A stretch of 22,451 bases of DNA from a virus: the IMG/VR virus record IMGVR_UViG_3300025671_012092, positions 1 to 22,451 of that record; one strand, written 5' to 3'. Every line of letters starts with the position of its first letter. Positions within the stretch are counted from its first letter, which is position 1. Below are positions 13,969 through 18,700 of this stretch, in pieces. The position numbers and the translations under genes were made by a program. The notes under the pieces are model-generated. The model made no database searches. It had not been told where the DNA came from and saw nothing but the letters and a program-made list of their open reading frames with translations.

Positions 13969-13993
13969 GTGACCCGCTACTGGCGTCGGTCAC
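13969..13993 (-). ncRNA. Leader hairpin sharing its loop with the terminator hairpin
   Basis: GTGACC/GGTCAC forms a 6-bp stem around a 13-base loop, CGCTACTGGCGTC, which differs by one base from the loop of the hairpin at 13705-13733. The stem sequences are unrelated yet both pair fully, so the loop appears to be the conserved part. It lies in the leftward leader RNA. Confidence 0.45.
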
Positions 13994-14141
13994 CGGCTTG
14001 AATCAAATGTTCGTCCAGCCGCGGGCCTTTCGGCTTGTTCTCCCGCTGGATAACTGTTCTTGGCGCTTTACGCTGCACGCCCGGGTCAGTTGCCAACCCT
14101 CTGAACCGTTAAGGCCGGTTCATCGCTGCCTTTGAATCTGG

Positions 14142-14179
14142 GCCGGTGGTGATCCGGCAAGGGGTGTCGCTAAAGAGCG
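14142..14179 (-). promoter_or_regulatory. nut-like site: boxA plus boxB-like hairpin
   Basis: On the minus strand CGCTCTTTA (14171-14179) matches the boxA consensus bound by NusB/S10. Twelve bases further along, GCCGG-ATCACCA-CCGGC (14142-14158) forms a boxB-like hairpin. The site lies about 55 bases after the predicted PL start and upstream of the terminator at 13705-13733, the order found in lambda nutL. An antiterminator protein is not identified. Confidence 0.55.
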
Positions 14180-14195
14180 GCGAGCTTTTGGCTCT

Positions 14196-14225
14196 GGCGA
14201 TTCGCTGTGGCGATTCGCTGTGGCG
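14196..14225. repeat. Tandem 13-bp repeat at the start of the PL transcript
   Basis: GGCGATTCGCTGT occurs twice in tandem (14196-14208, 14209-14221) followed by GGCG. It lies within the first 40 bases of the predicted leftward transcript. Confidence 0.7.
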
Positions 14226-14239
14226 TCTCGATGAATGCA

Positions 14240-14268
14240 AATATAGGTAATCCCATATTTATCGTCAA
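14240..14268 (-). promoter_or_regulatory. Leftward early promoter PL
   Basis: On the minus strand TTGACG (14263-14268), exactly 17 bases, then TATATT (14240-14245): five of six matches at both sigma70 hexamers. Two repressor operators overlap it, at the -10 box and at the edge of the -35 box. The transcript would run left through the nut-like site toward the recombination genes. Confidence 0.75.
14243..14256. promoter_or_regulatory. Repressor operator OL1
   Basis: ATAGGTAATCCCAT matches the operator consensus ATGGGTATTCCCAT seen five times in the window. It overlaps the -10 box and spacer of PL, so binding would block the promoter. Confidence 0.65.
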
Positions 14269-14281
14269 TGGGTATTCCCAT
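14268..14281. promoter_or_regulatory. Repressor operator OL2
   Basis: ATGGGTATTCCCAT, with perfect ATGGG/CCCAT arms, is the best representative of the operator family. It touches the -35 box of PL; its centre is 25 bp from that of OL1. Confidence 0.7.
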
Positions 14282-14300
14282 AATTTTTATAGGAGGCGAT

Positions 14301-14324
14301 AAAAAGCCCGCTCAGTGGCGGGCT
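14301..14324 (-). terminator. Rho-independent terminator of the DUF1654 gene
   Basis: On the minus strand a 7-bp stem AGCCCGC/GCGGGCT with a 6-base loop is followed by TTTTT, directly after the stop codon at 14328. Confidence 0.85.
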
Positions 14325-14327
14325 CAT

Positions 14328-14579
14328 TTACGCATCGAAGTACTCGCGCCAACCGATCCTGACTGCGCCACCTTCCAAGTGCTCAATCCGGACACCGGCG
14401 GTTTCACTGATCTCATCAAGCAGTCGTTTCCAGTCCTCAGGGCTTTCGTGATCCAGCCTCGCCACCGTCACCGCCTGCACCTTTTGAACGCCTGGCGCGG
14501 CAATCAGCGCTTGCAGGCGCCGACCTGTGGCTTCGTAGGAAGAGGTCATTTGCGAGGTAGAAAAAGCAGGGCGAGACAT
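14328..14579 (-). CDS. DUF1654 family protein under LexA control
   Basis: An 83-residue protein with the DUF1654 pattern: a helical N-terminus (SSYEATGRRLQALIAAPG), then HESPEDWKRLLDEISETAGVRI (44-65, given here as one region around SPEDW and LLDEI) and a final strand AVRIGW. I know this family mainly from Pseudomonas and its prophages; its biochemical role is unknown. The ATG at 14579 has AAGGA seven bases upstream. A near-perfect LexA box at 14599-14614 sits just upstream, so the gene should be switched on by DNA damage. It has its own terminator and is separate from its neighbours, in the interval between PL and cI. Confidence 0.75.
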   Translation of the reverse strand: MSRPAFSTSQMTSSYEATGRRLQALIAAPGVQKVQAVTVARLDHESPEDWKRLLDEISETAGVRIEHLEGGAVRIGWREYFDA

Positions 14580-14598
14580 GTGGCATTCCTTACCATAA

Positions 14599-14614
14599 CT
14601 GTATGTATATACAG
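14599..14614. promoter_or_regulatory. LexA box (SOS operator)
   Basis: CTGTATGTATATACAG has the LexA form CTG-N10-CAG with an alternating AT centre. It lies 20 bases before the DUF1654 start codon on the minus strand. Confidence 0.85.
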
Positions 14615-14704
14615 TATTTGTGCCGCCACATAATGGCAAGGAGGAATTGAAATGCCATTTCGGGACGTGTAAATAATTCGCGCAGGTGCTTTGCAAGGGG
14701 CATG

Positions 14705-14727
14705 AAAAAGCCCGCTCTGGGCGGGCT
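14705..14727 (-). terminator. Rho-independent terminator of the superinfection gene
   Basis: On the minus strand AGCCCGC-CCAGA-GCGGGCT is followed by TTTTT, 17 bases after the stop of the gene at 14745. Confidence 0.85.
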
Positions 14728-14744
14728 CTGGCGACCTTGAGGTG

Positions 14745-15326
14745 TCAGTCTGTAATGGGGGCGTACTTGCCGCTGACCGAGTCCCTGTAGACGATCTCAC
14801 TAAATAGGCGCGGACCGTCTCGCAGGGCGGCCAGTGCCCGTTTCGCTTCATCCTTGGTCTCGTAGGGGCCGGCACCTACAGCAAGGCCGATCATCGACAC
14901 AACAGGGAGTCCTGCCATCGCTATGGCGTCCATGGTGCGCTCCTGTTCTTCCTTGTCGCGGCAGGCGGTAGACGCTACCCAGCCTTGCTTCAGGCGGGGC
15001 GACTTAACAGGCTCAACATCGGCACCGCAGTGCTTGCACTTGATGGCAGCATTCTTGATTGTCTCGGCGCAGTAAGGGCAGGCGCGATCATCTGATAGGG
15101 CCGGAGCAGGGGTGCTTTTTTCTGCTGACTTTTCCGTGTTTGCCGACGATGCCCACACTAAGGCGACCACCCAGCCCAGAAACGTCCAGCCTAGGAACAG
15201 ATTCACCAGAAAGATGGAGGTTCCATTGACGTGCTTGCGGTAGGAGGCAATAAACGTTGGAAAAAAATAGATGACGAAGCTGATCGCCAAGAGCAGGAAT
15301 GCAGCTGCTGGGTTTCCATTATCCAT
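14745..15326 (-). CDS. Superinfection-immunity membrane protein fused to zinc ribbon and SPOR-like domains
   Basis: A 193-residue protein with three parts. Residues 1-60 carry two membrane helices with the Imm-type pattern FFPTFIASYRKH and IFLVNLFLGWTFLGWVVALVW, as in T4-like superinfection-immunity proteins that block DNA entry by competing phages. Residues 83-100 are a zinc ribbon (CPYC ... CKHC). Residues about 115-193 include VGAGPYETKDEAKRALAALR, which resembles a SPOR domain that binds peptidoglycan. The composite suggests an inner-membrane anchor with soluble modules; topology is inferred. The ATG at 15326 has only a weak AGG upstream. It carries its own terminator and lies between PL and cI, the rex position of lambda, where exclusion genes are often expressed in lysogens. 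Confidence 0.8.
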   Translation of the reverse strand: MDNGNPAAAFLLLAISFVIYFFPTFIASYRKHVNGTSIFLVNLFLGWTFLGWVVALVWASSANTEKSAEKSTPAPALSDDRACPYCAETIKNAAIKCKHCGADVEPVKSPRLKQGWVASTACRDKEEQERTMDAIAMAGLPVVSMIGLAVGAGPYETKDEAKRALAALRDGPRLFSEIVYRDSVSGKYAPITD

Positions 15327-15418
15327 ATCAAAAACCTAATCCATTGAGCAGATCAGGCACTTTACCATTCGTGACGTACAGCCACCATTGGTGGAGCAGG
15401 GAAGGGCAGAGACAAGAA

Positions 15419-15437
15419 GCCCGGCGCAGGGCCGGGC
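15419..15437 (-). terminator. Probable terminator of the P63C gene
   Basis: GCCCGGC-GCAGG-GCCGGGC forms a 7-bp stem. On the minus strand it is followed by TTCTTG, a weak T-tract, about 50 bases after the stop at 15490. The 163-bp gap also holds the dyad CCACC-ATT-GGTGG (15383-15395) and no gene. Confidence 0.6.
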
Positions 15438-15489
15438 CTAGATTTGTGACGTATGAGAGAGTGGAGAGCGAAGCCATTATTCCACTACT

Positions 15490-16533
15490 TTATTTATCTC
15501 CCTCCTCAAGATCCATGGGGATCGTATTCCCGTAACGCGGGTGGATCAGATTCAGTTTATCGATGAAGTCTTCATAATCTTTGCTTAGCTTCATGATAGT
15601 TACCGCTGAGGCCAGATGCTCTCTCAGTTTTGGGTGCCCAGTGTCAACCGTGAGTCGTCTGTGGAGGTGCCCTTTTTTTGCATCTTTGCTGCTCTCCTTT
15701 TTCAGCTCAGCCAGCAACCCGGGTGCGAGACGCTTATAAACTATATCGTTTGTAAGAACGCCAAAATATTGCGGCCTATAATTTGCATTTTTTGGTGGAT
15801 AATCAAGCCCGCGGAGCTTGAAAATATACTCATAAAATTCTGAGGGGAAGGTCTTCACATACGGCTGGAGTTCCTTTGCAACAAACGCTTCAAGGATCTG
15901 CGCCAGCGCATCCTTGGCTCGATCTTTCTGATATCCAGTGGCTTCGTCGACGAGGGCAATAATGCCGACTCGAGCGAATCCACGAACCAGTACTTCACAC
16001 TGCTGAGCAATGTGCGTTTGTTGATAGTTTAGCGTTTCTGCTTTTCTCGCTGACAACACCGCCTCGCAGATATCTGCCAAGACAGTTGCGGGATAACCAA
16101 AAGTTACAACGCTTCCGTTAGTTCCTGATAGGAAGCGAATAGGGGTTGTGATCGCCGCCAGCAACCCCTCAGAAACAAAGGGGTTTACGCCTTTTGACTC
16201 AAGAAAAGACAGCATTCGGTCACCACCACTCCCCGTCCTGCTTCCTCGGCTCATTCCCAGGCCTGTAAAGAGACCTCGCTGGGATAAAACGCGGGTACCG
16301 TCCTCTAGGACATAGCAGGGGATTTCTGTATCGCCGATCTTGAGCGGATGCTCCGTTGAGCCATGTGTTGCCTTTGGGAGATTTCTGATCTCTGCCTTCG
16401 CCTTGGCGGCATTCTTGGCTATCTCAGTTCTACGTGCTGGGGTTAGCGAGGCCGCTCTCGCTTTCCCACCCACAGCTTTCCCAGAAGGCTTTTCAGCGGT
16501 TTTCTTGTCTTCCTTATCGATTTTTTCTGGCAT
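15490..16533 (-). CDS. P63C-domain phage protein
   Basis: A 347-residue protein. The first 55 residues are Lys/Ala-rich and look disordered. Residues about 60-190 are a conserved region (PCYVLEDGTRVLSQRGL, FGYPATVLADICEAVL). The P63C signature follows at about 192-275: IALVDEATGYQ, AKDALAQILEAF, TFPSEFYEYIF, TNDIVYKRLAPGLLAEL. P63C proteins occur in phages and bacterial genomes; the function is not established and an antirepressor-like or immunity-linked role is speculation. ATG 16533 has AGGAGT upstream. The gene has a private promoter embedded in three GCTTGCA repeats (16573-16618) and its own terminator, so it is probably expressed in the lysogen under autonomous control. AT-richer than the early operon. 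Confidence 0.85.
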   Translation of the reverse strand: MPEKIDKEDKKTAEKPSGKAVGGKARAASLTPARRTEIAKNAAKAKAEIRNLPKATHGSTEHPLKIGDTEIPCYVLEDGTRVLSQRGLFTGLGMSRGSRTGSGGDRMLSFLESKGVNPFVSEGLLAAITTPIRFLSGTNGSVVTFGYPATVLADICEAVLSARKAETLNYQQTHIAQQCEVLVRGFARVGIIALVDEATGYQKDRAKDALAQILEAFVAKELQPYVKTFPSEFYEYIFKLRGLDYPPKNANYRPQYFGVLTNDIVYKRLAPGLLAELKKESSKDAKKGHLHRRLTVDTGHPKLREHLASAVTIMKLSKDYEDFIDKLNLIHPRYGNTIPMDLEEGDK

Positions 16534-16566
16534 AACGGGAACTCCTAGTTGGCGATGCTAGGATGT

Positions 16567-16618
16567 ATTTAAGCTTGCATTACGGCATTCTGCAAGCAGA
16601 ATGTATATTTTGCTTGCA
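16567..16618 (-). promoter_or_regulatory. P63C promoter with three GCTTGCA operator-like repeats
   Basis: On the minus strand TTGCAG (16590-16595), 17 bases, TTAAAT (16567-16572). GCTTGCA occurs at 16573-16579 and 16612-16618, and inverted as TGCAAGC at 16591-16597, inside the dyad TTCTGC-AA-GCAGAA. Centres are 18 and 21 bp apart, so a repressor could bind one face of the helix across the promoter. Confidence 0.55.
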
Positions 16619-16666
16619 ATATGTGGGCTGTGGCCGCCCTCATTAAGACAAGAGCACTAGCTAACC

Positions 16667-16716
16667 TGAGTTGCTTCCCCCTCCAGAACCTTTGGCTTCA
16701 GAATGGAGGCAACTCA
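16667..16716 (-). terminator. Long hairpin after the cI transcription unit
   Basis: TGAGTTGC/GCAACTCA form an 8-bp outer stem, with CTCCA/TGGAG pairing inside. It lies 33 bases beyond the last gene of the cI unit and before the P63C promoter. There is no T-tract, so this is a possible rho-independent-like barrier or a processing site. Confidence 0.35.
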
Positions 16717-16749
16717 GCTTCCCCCCGCACAATCCTTACCGCCTTCAAC

Positions 16750-16989
16750 TCATCCGCCCGCACCGTAGAAGTGATTCAGCGCTATCAGCTCAACCACCGC
16801 CACGATGGTGCAGACCACAACGAAGCCAGGGCTGAAGACGCGCTTGCGATGGGATGAACTGCCGTCCGGCCAAATCCCAGCTTCGGTTGTGAAAACCACC
16901 ATGAGCGCCAGGAGGGCATAGGTCCACGCCTTGCTCCAGAAGCTCTGCTCTCGCCATGAGGTCGACGGCTTTCCAAGGGCGGAGGGCAT
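16750..16989 (-). CDS. Small membrane protein coupled to the repressor gene
   Basis: A 79-residue protein with two hydrophobic helices, about residues 21-40 (AWTYALLALMVVF) and 52-74 (FSPGFVVVCTIVAVVELIAL), and a basic Ser/His/Arg loop between them. The ATG overlaps the repressor stop codon by one base (TGATG), and AGAAG lies nine bases upstream of it, so it would be made in the lysogen together with CI. Position and topology suggest an exclusion or lysogenic-conversion function, as with membrane proteins next to other phage repressors; this is inference. Confidence 0.6.
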   Translation of the reverse strand: MPSALGKPSTSWREQSFWSKAWTYALLALMVVFTTEAGIWPDGSSSHRKRVFSPGFVVVCTIVAVVELIALNHFYGAGG

Positions 16990-17657
16990 CAGTAAAACTT
17001 CTGCAGTGCCTGCACGACGACCCCAACGATCCGACAGCTCTCGTCGACCGCTTCGATTGGGTAGCTTGGGTTCAGCGGCTTCAGAAACAGCCGACCGCCA
17101 TCGCTCACCAGCTTCTTGAATGTCGCTTCATTGCTGTCCCGCAGCTTGGCTACGACCAGCTTACCTGGCGCGACCTCAGCCTCGGTGTCCACCAGGATCA
17201 GCGTGCCCTCGGTGACGCTCTGGCCGGCGGGTGCCGTCATCGAGTCGCCTTTCACCTTCAGCCAGAACGCTGTGCCCTTGGAGTCGTACTCCGAGAACTC
17301 ATAGCTGTCCGAGAATCCGGCTGGGTAGGGCTCAACGGCTTCTGCCCAGGCGCCGGCGGCAACCCAGCTCACAACCGGGTAGCGGAATGATTTGGTGGGT
17401 TGGACCGCAATGGAGATGTTCGACTCTCCAGGGCTCGCGGTCGAACCTGCCGATAGCATGGGCCCGATCTCATCGGACAGCCATTTAGCGTTCACTCCGC
17501 ACGCGTCGGCGATCTTCACTACGTGCGCGGTGGCTTTCGATTTTCCACGCTCGAGGTCAGAAATCGACGTCTGCGTGATGCCTGCTTTGGCAGCCAACTC
17601 ACCCTGGTTGAGCTTGGCATGTCGGCGCGCTGTCTTTAAACGGTCTTTGAATTCCAT
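16989..17657 (-). CDS. cI: CI/LexA-type prophage repressor
   Basis: A 222-residue repressor that keeps the lytic promoters off. Residues 4-62 form a helix-turn-helix domain (LNQGELAAKAGITQTSISDLERGKS, in parts QGELAAKAG and TQTSISDLERG). Residues about 93-222 form an S24 peptidase domain with catalytic Ser139 (KGDSM) and Lys181 (ATFKKL). Ala101-Gly102 in VAAGAW is the expected self-cleavage site triggered by RecA after DNA damage. I chose ATG 17657; the much longer frame back to 18521 is antisense to the regulator gene there. No ribosome site is visible. The TAATAC -10 box ends seven bases before the ATG, so the message is probably leaderless, as lambda cI from PRM. Confidence 0.93.
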   Translation of the reverse strand: MEFKDRLKTARRHAKLNQGELAAKAGITQTSISDLERGKSKATAHVVKIADACGVNAKWLSDEIGPMLSAGSTASPGESNISIAVQPTKSFRYPVVSWVAAGAWAEAVEPYPAGFSDSYEFSEYDSKGTAFWLKVKGDSMTAPAGQSVTEGTLILVDTEAEVAPGKLVVAKLRDSNEATFKKLVSDGGRLFLKPLNPSYPIEAVDESCRIVGVVVQALQKFY

Positions 17658-17664
17658 CCGGCGA

Positions 17665-17693
17665 GTATTACGGGTGCTCCCATATCCTTGCAA
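17665..17693 (-). promoter_or_regulatory. Repressor-maintenance promoter (PRM-like)
   Basis: On the minus strand TTGCAA (17688-17693), exactly 17 bases, then TAATAC (17665-17670). The predicted start falls at or next to the cI ATG. The operator at 17670-17683 lies in the spacer and touches the -10 box, so repressor binding there would shut off its own gene. Confidence 0.6.
17670..17683. promoter_or_regulatory. Repressor operator OR, cI-proximal
   Basis: ACGGGTGCTCCCAT matches the consensus with two centre differences. It overlaps the cI promoter and is therefore the likely OR3 equivalent. Confidence 0.65.
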
Positions 17694-17717
17694 ATCGGTA
17701 TTCCCATAATCTACTAT
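17688..17717 (+). promoter_or_regulatory. Rightward early promoter (PR-like)
   Basis: TTGCAA (17688-17693), 18 bases, then TACTAT (17712-17717). Because TTGCAA is its own reverse complement, it can serve as the -35 box in both directions. CATAAT at 17705-17710 is an alternative -10 box without a good -35. Confidence 0.5.
17694..17707. promoter_or_regulatory. Repressor operator OR, central
   Basis: ATCGGTATTCCCAT lies directly after the shared -35 box, in the PR spacer. Its centre is exactly 24 bp from the centres of both neighbouring operators. Confidence 0.65.
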
Positions 17718-17731
17718 ATGGGTATACCCGT
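17718..17731. promoter_or_regulatory. Repressor operator OR, cro-proximal
   Basis: ATGGGTATACCCGT contains the perfect palindrome GGGTATACCC and covers the predicted PR start region, just before the GGAGGGG ribosome site of the Cro-like gene. Confidence 0.7.
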
Positions 17732-17744
17732 ATGGAGGGGCAGC

Positions 17745-17960
17745 ATGAACACTATTTATAAGGACCTCGTTGCCTTCTTCGGCACTCAGGAGGTCACCGC
17801 TGAAAAGCTCAAGGTTGATCAAAGCACCGTTTCCGGTTGGGTTCGTGAAAAGCACGGGATGTCTCCAGTGGTTGCCAAGCGAGCGGAGGCGTTGACCGGA
17901 GGTGCTTTCAAAAAAGAGTCCCTTTGTCCGTCGTTTCCCTGGGCCGAGATGGCTGCCTAA
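17745..17960 (+). CDS. cro: Cro-like helix-turn-helix repressor
   Basis: A 71-residue DNA-binding protein with a short helix-turn-helix. VTAEKLKVDQSTVSGWVRE covers residues 17-35, with the recognition helix around Gln26-Val33, the Cro/YdaS type. KRAEALTGG follows, as is usual for these small repressors. It would oppose CI at the shared operators and favour lytic growth. I chose ATG 17745, four bases after the GGAGGGG ribosome site; the longer frame from 17688 would start upstream of the promoter's -10 box. It is the first gene of the rightward unit, divergent from cI. Confidence 0.88.
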   Translation: MNTIYKDLVAFFGTQEVTAEKLKVDQSTVSGWVREKHGMSPVVAKRAEALTGGAFKKESLCPSFPWAEMAA

Positions 17961-18014
17961 GCGACATCCCTGTCCGCCATTCCATTGAAGCCAGATTAGA
18001 AGAGAGCAGTCCCC

Positions 18015-18635
18015 ATGAAAACGTCCAGTTCCAGACACACCGTACAAACCCGTGATCAGGTGCTGGTCGCTCATGCTGCAAACCAGATCGCGCGCACCAG
18101 TCTGAGCCAGGACGATTTCGCCCAGGCGCTGAGCCGCGAGATCTATCTGGCCGTACCCGCCTCGAAAATCGAGCTTGCAAAGGTTCCTGACTTTGAGGAT
18201 CTGGCCCGCAAAAACGACGTAGGTGAATTCATCAAGGCGACCGGCCGTTGGCTCAAGCGTGTTCAGCGCTGGCTGTCGGGCGATCAGGAAATGCCGTCCT
18301 GGCTGGAAGAGTCCTGGGTGAACGCCCTCGAGCCTGAATTCCGCGACCACTGTATCAACGAGCTGGCGAGCCGCCACGGCCTGACTGGCGCCCGCCAGAT
18401 GACCAGCGATCAATGCGCGAACAAAAGTTTCGGCGCGCTGATCCGCGCCCTGGGTGACGTGATCGACACCGGCAGCGAAGTGTTTGACGACCAGGTGATG
18501 TGCGAGCAGGACCTGCCGCACCTGCCTGCGTTCGCCAAGCAGTGCCGTCAGGTTGAAGCGAAGGCGGGGGAGTTGGGGCGCAAGGCTGAGCAGTTGCTCA
18601 AGGATGCCCGGCCCAATCTGAAATCTATCGCCTGA
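18015..18635 (+). CDS. YmfL-like phage regulatory protein (CII position)
   Basis: A 206-residue protein, mostly helical. Its central WLEESWVNALEPEFRDHC (about 96-113) and ELASRHGL (116-123) match the pattern of YmfL-like phage regulatory proteins (W-L-E-x-A-W-x-A-L-x-x-x-x-R). It lies directly after the Cro-like gene, the position of cII in lambda, so a regulatory role is likely, but no clear helix-turn-helix stands out to the eye. The C-terminus is a Lys/Glu-rich helix. A hairpin terminator follows the stop codon, so replication genes downstream may need read-through or a second promoter. Confidence 0.65.
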   Translation: MKTSSSRHTVQTRDQVLVAHAANQIARTSLSQDDFAQALSREIYLAVPASKIELAKVPDFEDLARKNDVGEFIKATGRWLKRVQRWLSGDQEMPSWLEESWVNALEPEFRDHCINELASRHGLTGARQMTSDQCANKSFGALIRALGDVIDTGSEVFDDQVMCEQDLPHLPAFAKQCRQVEAKAGELGRKAEQLLKDARPNLKSIA

Positions 18636-18650
18636 ATCCCAGGCACAAAA

Positions 18651-18673
18651 AAGCCGACGGTCGAGGTCGGCTT
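18651..18673 (+). terminator. Rho-independent terminator after the YmfL-like gene
   Basis: AAGCCGAC/GTCGGCTT form an 8-bp stem with a 7-base loop; an A-run precedes it and CTTCTTCT follows. It lies 16 bases after the stop codon at 18635. Confidence 0.8.
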
Positions 18674-18700
18674 CTTCTACAGCGGTTAGCGAGAGAAATC

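Noticed and set aside
13751-13972. 73-codon plus-strand frame after DUF1993
   Set aside because: No ribosome site and no recognisable protein features. The region is better explained as the leftward leader with hairpins.
14196-14225. Tandem repeat as a CRISPR or iteron array
   Set aside because: Only two 13-bp copies without spacers, so neither fits.
14268-14633. 121-codon plus-strand frame
   Set aside because: It begins inside an operator and runs antisense through the terminator and the DUF1654 gene.
17658-18521. N-terminal extension of the repressor to 510 residues
   Set aside because: The added part is antisense to the YmfL-like gene and the Cro-like gene and runs across the promoters and operators. 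The helix-turn-helix starts right after ATG 17657.
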